Source: Henricia sp. BOLD:AAB3569 (Eukaryota > Echinodermata > Asteroidea > Spinulosida > Echinasteridae). Taken from it: DNA of 64,000 nucleotides. The number at the start of each line of letters is the position of its first letter. Positions within the stretch are counted from its first letter, which is position 1. Both the position numbers and the translations under genes were made by a program. The stretch covers positions 83,444-147,443 of the forward strand of contig JBBELK010001360.1 in the NCBI GenBank assembly GCA_037783545.1, in the 5' to 3' direction. Under the pieces are notes generated by a model that was not told the origin of the DNA, did no database searches, and saw only the letters and a program-made list of their open reading frames with translations. Shown here one piece after another: positions 1 through 12,291 of the stretch.

Positions 1-3000
1 TATATTCCGCACTTGTCATGCAAAATTGACAGATTTTCGCTGGGAAATGACGGAGAAATTTCAGAGTTTAGGGAAAACGGAGCTCGGCTGCGTGGTTATT
101 CCCCTAACCGTGGCTGTTGGGACACCCTGCGCCGCGCTGGTGTACATTTGTACGGCCGTTGACTCACCCCAGATTGTGACGGGAATTAGGTCAAAGTGTG
201 TCCCAAATGCCGGCAAATTTGGAAATCAAGGAATTTTCCAACCAACTTCAAATTTTGCATGCTCCAAACTGTATATATTCCGCACTTGTCATGCAAAATT
301 GACAGATTTTCGCTGGGAAATGACGGAGAAATTTCAGAGTTTAGGGAAAACGGAGCTCGGCTGCGTTGTTATTCCCCTAACCGTGGCTGTTGGGACACCC
401 TGCGCATGCGCCGCGCTGGTGTACATTTGTACGGCCGTTGACTCACCCAAGATTGTGACGGGAATTAGGTCAAAGTGTGTCCCAAATGCCGGCAAATTTC
501 GAAAATCAAGGAATTTTCCAACCAACTTCAAATTTTGCATGCTCCAAACTGTATATATTCCGCACTTGTCATGCAAAATTGACAGATTTTCGCTGGGAAA
601 TGACGGAGAAATTTCAGAGTTTAGGGAAAACGGAGCTCGGCTGCGTGGTTATTCCCCTAACCGTGGCTGTTGGGACACCCTGCGCATGCGCCGCGCTGGT
701 GTACATTTGTACGACCGTTGACTCACCCCAGATTGTGACGGGAATTAGGTCAAAGTGTGTCCCAAATGCCGGCAAATTTCGAAATCAAGGAATTTTCCAA
801 CCAACTTCAAATGTTGCATGCTCCAAACTGTATATATTCCGCACTTGTCATGCAAAATTGACAGATTTTCGCTGGGAAATGACAGGGAAATTTCAGAGTT
901 TAGGGAAAACGGAGCTCGGCTGCGTGGTTATTCCCCTAACCGTGGCTGTTGGGACACCCTGCGCCGCGCTGGTGTACATTTGTACGGCCGTTGACTCACC
1001 CCAGATTGTGACGGGAATTAGGTCAAAGTGTGTCCCAAATGCCGGCAAATTTCGAAAATCAAGGAATTTTCCAACCAACTTCAAATTTTGCATGCTCCAA
1101 ACTGTATATATTCCGCACTTGTCATGCAAAATTGACAGATTTTCGCTGGGAAATGACGGAGAAATTTCAGAGTTTAGGGAAAACGGAGCTCGGCTGCGTG
1201 GTTATTCCCCTAACGTGGCTGTTGAGACACCCTGCGCCGCGCTGGTGTACATTTGTACGGCCGTTGACTCACCCCAGATTGTGACGGGAATTAGGTCAAA
1301 GTGTGTCCCAAATGCCGGCAAATTTGGAAATCAAGGAATTTTCCAACCACCTTCAAATTTTGCATGCTCCAAACTGTATATATTCCGCACTTGTCATGCA
1401 AAATTGACAGATTTTCGCTGGGAAATGACGGAGACATTTCAGAGTTTAGGGAAAACGGAGCTCGGCTGCGTGGTTATTCCCCTAACCGTGGCTGTTGGGA
1501 CACCCTGCGCATGCGCCGCGCTGGTGTACATTTGTACGGCCGTTGACTCACCCCAGATTGTGACGGGAATTAGGTCAAAGTGTGTCCCAAATGCCGGCAA
1601 ATTTCGAAAATCAAGGAATTTTCCAACCAACTTCAAATTTTGCATGCTCCAAACTGTATATATTCCGCACTTGTCATGCAAAATTGACAGATTTTCGCTG
1701 GGAAATGACGGAGAAATTTCAGAGTTTAGGGAAAACGGAGCTCGGCTGCGTGGTTATTCCCCTAACCGTGGCTGTTGGGACACCCTGCGCATGCGCCGCG
1801 CTGGTGTACATTTGTACGGCCGTTGACTCACCCCAGATTGTGACGGGAATTAGGTCAAAGTGTGTCCCAAATGCCGGCAATTTTGGAAATCAAGGAATTT
1901 TCCAACCAACTTCAAATGTTGCATGCTCCAAACTGTATATATTCCGCACTTGTCATGCAAAATTGACAGATTTTCGCTGGGAAATGACGGAGAAATTTCA
2001 GAGTTTAGGGAAAACGGAGCTCGGCTGCGTGGTTATTCCCCTAACCGTGGCTGTTGGGACACCCTGCGCCGCGCTGGTGTACATTTGTACGGCCGTTGAC
2101 TCACCCCAGATTGTGACGGGAATTAGGTCAAAGTGTGTCCCAAATGCCGGCAAATTTGGAAATCAAGGAATTTTCCAACCAACTTCAAATTTTGCATGCT
2201 CCAAACTGTATATATTCCGCACTTGTCATGCAAAATTGACAGATTTTCGCTGGGAATTGACGGAGAAATTTCAGAGTTTAGGGAAAACGGAGCTCGGCTG
2301 CGTGGTTATGCCCCTAACCGTGGCTGTTGGGACACCCTGCGGATGCGCCGCGCTGGTGTACATTTGTACGGCCGTTGACTCACCCCAGATTGTGACGGGA
2401 ATTAGGTCAAAGTGTGTCCCAAATGCCGGCAAATTTCGAAAATCAAGGAATTTTCCAACCAACTTCAATTTTGCATGCTCCAAACTGTATATATTCCGCA
2501 CTTGTCATGCAAAATTGACAGATTTTCGCTGGGAAATGACGGAGAAATTTCAGAGTTTAGGGAAAACGGAGCTCGGCTGCGTGGTTATTCCCCTAACCGT
2601 GGCTGTTGGGACACCCTGCGCCGCGCTGGTGTACATTTGTACGGCCGTTGACTCACCCCAGATTGTGACGGGAATTAGGTCAAAGTGTGTCCCAAATGCC
2701 GGCAAATTTGGAAATCAAGGAATTTTCCAACCAACTTCAAATTTTGCATGCTCCAAACTGTATATATTCCGCACTTGTCATGCAAAATTGACAGATTTTC
2801 GCTGGGAAATGACGGAGAAATTTCAGAGTTTAGGGAAAACGGAGCTCGGCTGCGTTGTTATTCCCCTAACCGTGGCTGTTGGGACACCCTGCGCATGCGC
2901 CGCGCTGGTGTACATTTGTACGGCCGTTGACTCACCCAAGATTGTGACGGGAATTAGGTCAAAGTGTGTCCCAAATGCCGGCAAATTTCGAAAATCAAGG

Positions 3001-4070
3001 AATTTTCCAACCAACTTCAAATGTTGCATGCTCCAAACTGTATATATTCCGCACTTGTCATGCAAAATTGACAGATTTTCGCTGGGAAATGACAGGGAAA
3101 TTTCAGAGTTTAGGGAAAACGGAGCTCGGCTGCGTGGTTATTCCCCTAACCGTGGCTGTTGGGACACCCTGCGCCGCGCTGGTGTACATTTGTACGGCCG
3201 TTGACTCACCCCAGATTGTGACGGGAATTAGGTCAAAGTGTGTCCCAAATGCCGGCAAATTTCGAAAATCAAGGATTTTTCCAACCAACTTCAAATTTTG
3301 CATGCTCCAAACTGTATATATTCCGCACTTGTCATGCAAAATTGACAGATTTTCGCTGGGAAATGACGGAGAAATTTCAGAGTTTAGGGAAAACGGAGCT
3401 CGGCTGCGTGGTTATTCCCCTAACCGTGGCTGTTGGGACACCCTGCGCATGCGCCGCGCTGGTGTACATTTGTACGGCCGTTGACTCACCCAAGATTGTG
3501 ACGGGAATTAGGTCAAAGTGTGTCCCAAATGCCGGCAAATTTCGAAAATCAAGGAATTTTCCAACCAACTTCAAATTTTGCATGCTCCAAACTGTATATA
3601 TTCCGCACTTGTCATGCAAAATTGACAGATTTTCGCTGGGAAATGACGGAGAAATTTCAGAGTTTAGGGAAAACGGAGCTCGGCTGCGTGGTTATTCCCC
3701 TAACCGTGGCTGTTGGGACACCCTGCGCATGCGCCGCGCTGGTGTACATTTGTACGGCCGTTGACTCACCCCAGATTGTGACTGGAATTAGGTCAAAGTG
3801 TGTCCCAAATGCCGGCAAATTTCGAAATCAAGGAATTTTCCAACCAACTTCAAATGTTGCATGCTCCAAACTGTATATATTCCGCACTTGTCATGCAAAA
3901 TTGACAGATTTTCGCTGGGAAATGACAGGAAAATTTCAGAGTTTAGGGAAAACGGAGCTCGGCTGCGTGGTTATTCCCCTAACCGTGGCTGTTGGGACAC
4001 CCTGCGCCGCGCTGGTGTACATTTGTACGGCCGTTGACTCACCCCAGATTGTGACGGGAATTAGGTCAAA
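1..4070. repeat. Irregular satellite segment with many +1 and +6 units
   Basis: Units begin at 196, 475, 755, 1028, 1301, 1580, 1860, 2133, 2412, 2685, 2964, 3238, 3518 and 3798. Many carry TTTCGAAAATC instead of TTTGGAAATC (the +1 form), and about half carry the 6-bp insertion. Recurring private variants show older duplications: the CTGCGTTGTT change and the ACCCAAGATT ending occur at 196 and again at 2685; GACAGG replaces GACGG in units 755, 2964 and 3798. Unit 1028 has the +1 insertion and a -1 deletion (CTAACGTGG), giving 273 bp with a shifted interior. No simple period is kept. This looks like HOR material scrambled by several unequal exchanges. Confidence 0.85.
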
Positions 4071-5162
4071 GTGTGTCCCAAATGCCGGCAAATTTGGAAA
4101 TCAAGGAATTTTCCAACCAACTTCAAATTTTGCATGCTCCAAACTGTATATATTCCGCACTTGTCATGCAAAATTGACAGATTTTCGCTAGAAAATGACG
4201 GAGAAATTTCAGAGTTTAGGGAAAACGGAGCTCGGCTGCGTGGTTATTCCCCTAACCGTGGCTGTTGGGACACCCTGCACCGCGCTGGTGTACATTTGTA
4301 CGGCCGTTGACTCACCCCAGATTGTGACGGGAATTAGGTCAAAGTGTGTCCCAAATGCCGGCAAATTTGGAAATCAAGGAATTTTCCAACCAACTTCAAA
4401 TTTTGCATGCTCCAAACTGTATATATTCCGCACTTGTCATGCAAAATTGACAGATTTTCGCTGGGAAATGGCGGAGAAATTTCAGAGTTTAGGGAAAACG
4501 GAGCTCGGCTGCGTGGTTATTCCCCAAACCGTGGCTGTTGGGACACCCTGCGCCGCGCTGGTGTACATTTGTACGGCCGTTGACTCACCCCAGATTGTGA
4601 CGGGAATTAGGTCAAAGTGTGTCCCAAATGCCGGCAAATTTGGAAATCAAGGAATTTTCCAACCAACTTCAAATTTTGCATGCTCCAAACTGTATATATT
4701 CCGCACTTGTCATGCAAAATTGACAGATTTTCGCTAGAAAATGACGGAGAAATTTCAGAGTTTAGGGAAAACGGAGCTCGGCTGCGTGGTTATTCCCCTA
4801 ACCGTGGCTGTTGGGACACCCTGCACCGCGCTGGTGTACATTTGTACGGCCGTTGACTCACCCCAGATTGTGACGGGAATTAGGTCAAAGTGTGTCCCAA
4901 ATGCCGGCAAATTTGGAAATCAAGGAATTTTCCAACCAACTTCAAATTTTGCATGCTCCAAACTGTATATATTCCGCACTTGTCATGCAAAATTGACAGA
5001 TTTTCGCTGGGAAATGGCGGAGAAATTTCAGAGTTTAGGGAAAACGGAGCTCGGCTGCGTGGTTATTCCCCAAACCGTGGCTGTTGGGACACCCTGCGCC
5101 GCGCTGGTGTACATTTGTACGGCCGTTGACTCACCCCAGATTGTGACGGGAATTAGGTCAAA
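4071..5162. repeat. Tandem duplication of a 546-bp dimer
   Basis: The dimer 4071-4616 is repeated at 4617-5162. The first monomer of each pair has CGCTAGAAAATG, which puts a TAG in the open frame, and CTGCACCGCG. The second has GAAATGGCGG and CCCCAAACC. I see no difference between the two dimers by eye. The same monomer types are units 9 and 10 of the 13-mer HOR that follows, for example at 7908 and 8181. The duplicated dimer is therefore a local slip inside a partial HOR copy. Confidence 0.9.
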
Positions 5163-5716
5163 GTGTGTCCAAAATGCCGGCAAATTTGGAAATCAAGGAA
5201 TTTTCCAACCAACTTCAAATTGTGCCTGCTCCAAACTGTATATATTCCGCACTTGTCATGCAAAATTGACAGATTTTCGCTGGGAAATGACGGAGAAATT
5301 TCAGAGTTTAGGGAAAACGGAGCTCGGCTGCGTGGTTATTCCCCTAACCGTGGCTGTTGGGACACCCTGCGCCGCGCTGGTGTACATTTGTACGGCCGTT
5401 GACTCACCCCAGATTGTGACGGGAATTAGGTCAAAGTGTGTCCCAAATGCCGGCAAATTTCGAAAATCAAGGAATTTTCCAACCAACTTCAAATTTTGCA
5501 TGCTCCAAACTGTATATATTCCGCACTTGTCATGCAAAATTGACAGATTTTCGCTGGGAAATGACGGAAAAAAATTCAGAGTTTAGGGAAAACGGAGCTC
5601 GGCTGCGTGGTTATTCCCCTAACCGTGGCTGTTGGGACACCCTGCGCATGCGCCGCGCTGGTGTACATTTGTACGGCCGTTGACTCATCCCAGATTGTGA
5701 CGGGAATTAGGTCAAA
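5163..5716. repeat. End of a partial 13-mer copy (units 11 and 13)
   Basis: Unit 5163 has GTGTCCAAAATGCC and CAAATTGTGCCTGC, the marks of HOR unit 11. Unit 5436 is 281 bp: it has TTTCGAAAATC (+1), GGAAAAAAATTC in place of GGAGAAATTTC (+1) and the 6-bp insertion, the marks of unit 13. Together with 4071-5162 these form the last part of a 13-mer copy that lacks unit 12. The seven-A run in unit 13 is seen again at 9001, which makes it a true inherited variant rather than a read error. Confidence 0.85.
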
Positions 5717-8700
5717 GTGTGTCCCAAATGCCGGCAAATTTGGAAATCAAGGAATTTTCCAACCAACTTCAAATGTTGCATGCTCCAAACTGTATATATT
5801 CCGCACTTGTCATGCAAAATTGACAGATTTTCGCTGGGAAATGACGGAGAAATTTCAGAGTTTAGGGAAAACGGAGCTCGGCTGCGTGGTTATTCCCCTA
5901 ACCGTGGCTGTTGGGACACCCTGCGCCGCGCTGGTGTACATTTGTACGGCCGTTGACTCACCCCAGATTGTGACGGGAATTAGGTCAAAGTGTGTCCCAA
6001 ATGCCGGCAAATTTGGAAATCAAGGAATCTTCCAACCAACTTCAAAATTTGCATGCTCCAAACTGTATATATTCCGCACTTGTCATGCAAAATTTACAGA
6101 TTTTCGCTGGGAAATGACGGATAAATTTCAGAGTTTAGGAAAAACGGAGCTCGGCTGCGTGGTTATTCCCCTAACCGTGGCTGTTGGAACACCCTGCGCC
6201 GCGCTGGTGTACATTTGTACGGCCGTTGACTCACCCCAGATTGTGACGGGAATTAGGTCAAAGTGTGTCCCAAATGCCGGCAAATTTGGAAATCAAGGAA
6301 TTTTCCAACCAACTTCAAATATCGCATGCTCCAAACTGTATATATTCCGCACTTGTCATGCAAAATTGACAGATTTTCGCTGGGAAATGACGGAGAAATT
6401 TCAGAGTTTAGGGAAAACGGAGCTCGGCTGCGTGGTTATTCCCCTAACCGTGGCTGTTGGGACACCCTGCGCCGCGCTGGTGTACATTTGTACGGCCGTT
6501 GACTCACCCCAGATTGTGACGGGAATTAGGTCAAAGTGTGTCCCAAATGCCGGCAAATTTCGAAAATCAAGGAATTTTCCAACCAACTTCAAATTTTGCA
6601 TGCTCCAAACTGTATATATTCCGCACTTGTCATGCAAAATTGACAGATTTTCGCTGGGAAATGACGGATACATTTCAGAGTTTAGGGAAAACGGAGCTCG
6701 GCTGCGTGGTTATTCCCCTAACCGTGGCTGTTGGGACACCCTGCGCCGCGCTGGTGTACATTTGTACGGCCGTTGACTCACTCCAGATTGTGACGGGAAT
6801 TAGGTCAAAGTGTGTCCCAAATGCCGGCAAATTTGGAAATCAAGGAATTTTCCAACCAACTTCAAATATCGCATGCTCCAAACTGTATATATTCCGCACT
6901 TGTCATGCAAAATTGACAGATTTTCGCTGGGAAATGACGGAGAAATTTCAGAGATTAGGGAAAACGGAGCTCGGCTGCGTGGTTATTCCCCTAACCGTGG
7001 CTGTTGGGACACCCTGCGCATGCGCCGCGCTGGTGTACATTTGTACGGCCGTTGACTCACCCCAGATTGTGACGGGAATTAGGTCAAAGTGTGTCCCAAA
7101 TGCCGGCAAATTTGGAAATCAAGGAATTTTCCAACCAACTTCAAATGTTGCATGCTCCAAACTGTATATATTCCGCACTTGTCATGCAAAATTGACAGAT
7201 TTTCGCTGGGAAATGACGGAGAAATTTCAGAGTTTAGGGAAAACGGAGCTCGGCTGCGTGGTTATTCCCCTAACCGTGGCTGTTGGGACACCCTGCGCCG
7301 CGCTGGTGTACATTTGTACGGCCGTTGACTCACCCCAGATTGTGACGGGAATTAGGTCAAAGTGTGTCCCAAATGCCGGCAAATTTGGAAATCAAGGAAT
7401 TTTCCAACCAACTTCAAATTTTGCATGCTCCAAACTGTATATATTCCGCACTTCTCATGCAAAATTGACAGATTTTCGCTAGAAAATGACGGAGAAATTT
7501 CAGAGTTTAGGGAAAACGTAGCTCGGCTGCGTGGTTATTCCCCTAACCGTGGCTGTTGGGACACCCTGCGCCGCGCTGGTGTACATTTGTACGGCCGTTG
7601 ACTCACCCCAGATTGTGACGGGAATTAGGTCAAAGTGTGTCCCAAATGCCGGCAAATTTGGAAATCAAGGAATTTTCCAACCAACTTCAAATTTTGCATG
7701 CTCCAAACTGTATATATTCCGCACTTGTCATGCAAAATTGACAGATTTTCGCTGGGAAATGACGGAGAAATTTCAGAGTTTAGGGAAAACGGAGCTCGGC
7801 TGCGTGGTTATTCCCCTAACCGTGGCTGTTGGGACACCCTGCGCCGCGCTGGTGTACATTTGTACGGCCGTTGACTCATCCCAGATTGTGACGGGAATTA
7901 GGTCAAAGTGTGTCCCAAATGCCGGCAAATTTGGAAATCAAGGAATTTTCCAACCAACTTCAAATTTTGCATGCTCCAAACTGTATATATTCCGCACTTG
8001 TCATGCAAAATTGACAGATTTTCGCTAGAAAATGACGGAGACATTTCAGAGTTTAGGGAAAACGGAGCTCGGCTGCGTGGTTATTCCCCTAACCGTGGCT
8101 GTTGGGACACCCTGCACCGCGCTGGTGTACATTTGTACGGCCGTTGACTCACCCCAGATTGTGACGGGAATTAGGTCAAAGTGTGTCCCAAATGCCGGCA
8201 AATTTGGAAATCAAGGAATTTTCCAACCAACTTCAAATTTTGCATGCTCCAAACTGTATATATTCCGCACTTGTCATGCAAAATTGACAGATTTTCGCTG
8301 GGAAATGGCGGAGAAATTTCAGAGTTTAGGGAAAACGGAGCTCGGCTGCGTGGTTATTCCCCTAACCGTGGCTGTTGGGACACCCTGCGCCGCGCTGGTG
8401 TACATTTGTACGGCCGTTGACTCACCCCATATTGTGACGGGAATTAGGTCAAAGTGTGTCCAAAATGCCGGCAAATTTGGAAATCAAGGAATTTTCCAAC
8501 CAACTTCAAATTGTGCCTGCTCCAAACTGTATATATTCCGCACTTGTCATGCAAAATTGACAGATTTTCGCTGGGAAATGACGGAGAAATTTCAGAGTTT
8601 AGGGAAAACGGAGCTCGGCTGCGTGGTTATTCCCCTAACCGTGGCTGTTGGGACACCCTGCGCCGCGCTGGTGTACATTTGTACGGCCGTTGACTCACCC

Positions 8701-9281
8701 CAGATTGTGACGGGAATTAGGTCAAAGTGTGTCCCAAATGCCGGCAAATTTCGAAAATCAAGGAATTTTCCAACCAACTTCAAATTTTGCATGCTCCAAA
8801 CTGTATATATTCCGCACTTGTCATGCAAAATTGACAGATTTTCGCTGGGAAATGACGGATACATTTCAGAGTTTAGGGAAAACGGAGCTCGGCTGCGTGG
8901 TTATTCCCCTAACCGTGGCTGTTGGGACACCCTGCGCCGCGCTGGTGTACATTTGTACGGCCGTTGACTCACCCCAGATTGTGACGGGAATTAGGTCAAA
9001 GTGTGTCCCAAATGCCGGCAAATTTCGAAAATCAAGGAATTTTCCAACCAACTTCAAATTTTGCATGCTCCAAACTGTATATATTCCGCACTTGTCATGC
9101 AAAATTGACAGATTTTCGCTGGGAAATGACGGAAAAAAATTCAGAGTTTAGGGAAAACGGAGCTCGGCTGCGTGGTTATTCCCCTAACCGTGGCTGTTGG
9201 GACACCCTGCGCATGCGCCGCGCTGGTGTACATTTGTACGGCCGTTGACTCACCCCAGATTGTGACGGGAATTAGGTCAAA
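5717..9281. repeat. 13-monomer higher-order repeat, complete copy 1 (3565 bp)
   Basis: The thirteen units begin at 5717, 5990, 6263, 6536, 6810, 7089, 7362, 7635, 7908, 8181, 8454, 8727 and 9001. Diagnostic marks in order: unit 1 AAATGTTGC; unit 2 GAATCTTCC, AAAATTTGC and ATTTACAG; unit 3 AAATATCGC; unit 4 TTTCGAAAATC with GGATACATTT; unit 5 AAATATCGC, CAGAGATTA and +6; unit 6 AAATGTTGC; unit 7 CACTTCTCATGC, CGCTAGAAAATG and AAACGTAGC; unit 8 ends ACTCATCCC; unit 9 CGCTAG and CTGCACC; unit 10 AATGGCGG; unit 11 CAAATTGTGCC; unit 12 resembles unit 4; unit 13 is 281 bp. Neighbouring monomers differ at several sites, but the next copy matches almost perfectly. That is the definition of an HOR. 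Confidence 0.93.
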
Positions 9282-12200
9282 GTGTGTCCCAAATGCCGGC
9301 AAATTTGGAAATCAAGGAATTTTCCAACCAACTTCAAATGTTGCATGCTCCAAACTGTATATATTCCGCACTTGTCATGCAAAATTGACAGATTTTCGCT
9401 GGGAAATGACGGAGAAATTTCAGAGTTTAGGGAAAACGGAGCTCGGCTGCGTGGTTATTCCCCTAACCGTGGCTGTTGGGACACCCTGCGCCGCGCTGGT
9501 GTACATTTGTACGGCCGTTGACTCACCCCAGATTGTGACGGGAATTAGGTCAAAGTGTGTCCCAAATGCCGGCAAATTTGGAAATCAAGGAATCTTCCAA
9601 CCAACTTCAAAATTTGCATGCTCCAAACTGTATATATTCCGCACTTGTCATGCAAAATTTACAGATTTTCGCTGGGAAATGACGGATAAATTTCAGAGTT
9701 TAGGAAAAACGGAGCTCGGCTGCGTGGTTATTCCCCTAACCGTGGCTGTTGGAACACCCTGCGCCGCGCTGGTGTACATTTGTACGGCCGTTGACTCACC
9801 CCAGATTGTGACGGGAATTAGGTCAAAGTGTGTCCCAAATGCCGGCAAATTTGGAAATCAAGGAATTTTCCAACCAACTTCAAATATCGCATGCTCCAAA
9901 CTGTATATATTCCGCACTTGTCATGCAAAATTGACAGATTTTCGCTGGGAAATGACGGAGAAATTTCAGAGTTTAGGGAAAACGGAGCTCGGCTGCGTGG
10001 TTATTCCCCTAACCGTGGCTGTTGGGACACCCTGCGCCGCGCTGGTGTACATTTGTACGGCCGTTGACTCACCCCAGATTGTGACGGGAATTAGGTCAAA
10101 GTGTGTCCCAAATGCCGGCAAATTTCGAAAATCAAGGAATTTTCCAACCAACTTCAAATTTTGCATGCTCCAAACTGTATATATTCCGCACTTGTCATGC
10201 AAAATTGACAGATTTTCGCTGGGAAATGACGGATACATTTCAGAGTTTAGGGAAAACGGAGCTCGGCTGCGTGGTTATTCCCCTAACCGTGGCTGTTGGG
10301 ACACCCTGCGCCGCGCTGGTGTACATTTGCACGGCCGTTGACTCACTCCAGATTGTGACGGGAATTAGGTCAAAGTGTGTCCCAAATGCCGGCAAATTTG
10401 GAAATCAAGGAATTTTCCAACCAACTTCAAATATCGCATGCTCCAAACTGTATATATTCCGCACTTGTCATGCAAAATTGACAGATTTTCGCTGGGAAAT
10501 GACGGAGAAATTTCAGAGATTAGGGAAAACGGAGCTCGGCTGCGTGGTTATTCCCCTAACCGTGGCTGTTGGGACACCCTGCGCATGCGCCGCGCTGGTG
10601 TACATTTGTACGGCCGTTGACTCACCCCAGATTGTGACGGGAATTAGGTCAAAGTGTGTCCCAAATGCCGGCAAATTTGGAAATCAAGGAATTTTCCAAC
10701 CAACTTCAAATGTTGCATGCTCCAAACTGTATATATTCCGCACTTGTCATGCAAAATTGACAGATTTTCGCTGGGAAATGACGGAGAAATTTCAGAGTTT
10801 AGGGAAAACGGAGCTCGGCTGCGTGGTTATTCCCCTAACCGTGGCTGTTGGGACACCCTGCGCCGCGCTGGTGTACATTTGTACGGCCGTTGACTCACCC
10901 CAGATTGTGACGGGAATTAGGTCAAAGTGTGTCCCAAATGCCGGCAAATTTGGAAATCAAGGAATTTTCCAACCAACTTCAAATTTTGCATGCTCCAAAC
11001 TGTATATATTCCGCACTTCTCATGCAAAATTGACAGATTTTCGCTAGAAAATGACGGAGAAATTTCAGAGTTTAGGGAAAACGTAGCTCGGCTGCGTGGT
11101 TATTCCCCTAACCGTGGCTGTTGGGACACCCTGCGCCGCGCTGGTGTACATTTGTACGGCCGTTGACTCACCCCAGATTGTGACGGGAATTAGGTCAAAG
11201 TGTGTCCCAAATGCCGGCAAATTTGGAAATCAAGGAATTTTCCAACCAACTTCAAATTTTGCATGCTCCAAACTGTATATATTCCGCACTTGTCATGCAA
11301 AATTGACAGATTTTCGCTGGGAAATGACGGAGAAATTTCAGAGTTTAGGGAAAACGGAGCTCGGCTGCGTGGTTATTCCCCTAACCGTGGCTGTTGGGAC
11401 ACCCTGCGCCGCGCTGGTGTACATTTGTACGGCCGTTGACTCATCCCAGATTGTGACGGGAATTAGGTCAAAGTGTGTCCCAAATGCCGGCAAATTTGGA
11501 AATCAAGGAATTTTCCAACCAACTTCAAATTTTGCATGCTCCAAACTGTATATATTCCGCACTTGTCATGCAAAATTGACAGATTTTCGCTAGAAAATGA
11601 CGGAGACATTTCAGAGTTTAGGGAAAACGGAGCTCGGCTGCGTGGTTATTCCCCTAACCGTGGCTGTTGGGACACCCTGCACCGCGCTGGTGTACATTTG
11701 TACGGCCGTTGACTCACCCCAGATTGTGACGGGAATTAGGTCAAAGTGTGTCCCAAATGCCGGCAAATTTGGAAATCAAGGAATTTTCCAACCAACTTCA
11801 AATTTTGCATGCTCCAAACTGTATATATTCCGCACTTGTCATGCAAAATTGACAGATTTTCGCTGGGAAATGGCGGAGAAATTTCAGAGTTTAGGGAAAA
11901 CGGAGCTCGGCTGCGTGGTTATTCCCCTAACCGTGGCTGTTGGGACACCCTGCGCCGCGCTGGTGTACATTTGTACGGCCGTTGACTCACCCCATATTGT
12001 GACGGGAATTAGGTCAAAGTGTGTCCAAAATGCCGGCAAATTTGGAAATCAAGGAATTTTCCAACCAACTTCAAATTGTGCCTGCTCCAAACTGTATATA
12101 TTCCGCACTTGTCATGCAAAATTGACAGATTTTCGCTGGGAAATGACGGAGAAATTTCAGAGTTTAGGGAAAACGGAGCTCGGCTGCGTGGTTATTCCCC

Positions 12201-12291
12201 TAACCGTGGCTGTTGGGACACCCTGCGCCGCGCTGGTGTACATTTGTACGGCCGTTGACTCACCCCAGATTGTGACGGGAATTAGGTCAAA
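9282..12291. repeat. 13-monomer HOR, copy 2, truncated to 11 units
   Basis: Units at 9282, 9555, 9828, 10101, 10375, 10654, 10927, 11200, 11473, 11746 and 12019 reproduce units 1-11 of the preceding copy at a constant offset of 3565 bp. All odd marks are kept, including CACTTCTCATGC, CGCTAGAAAATG and AAACGTAGC in unit 7. The only clear difference I found by eye inside this stretch is TTTGCACGG instead of TTTGTACGG near 10329. The copy does not finish with units 12 and 13. At 12292 the array jumps back to the unit-4 stage. Confidence 0.92.

Noticed and set aside
196-441. Recurrent 79-81 codon frames beginning Met-Cys-Pro-Lys-Cys, resembling a small zinc-ribbon protein
   Set aside because: This is the second forward frame of the satellite, repeated in nearly every unit and always closed by the TGA in GTTGACTCA. 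There is one CxxC only and no second zinc-binding pair in a fitting position.
334-576. Minus-strand frames of 74-90 codons
   Set aside because: They appear only where +1 units occur and are the complement of the satellite. They have no independent coding signal.
9130-9142. Seven-A run in the 281-bp units as a sequencing error
   Set aside because: The same run occurs at 5566-5575 in the corresponding HOR unit, so it is an inherited variant.
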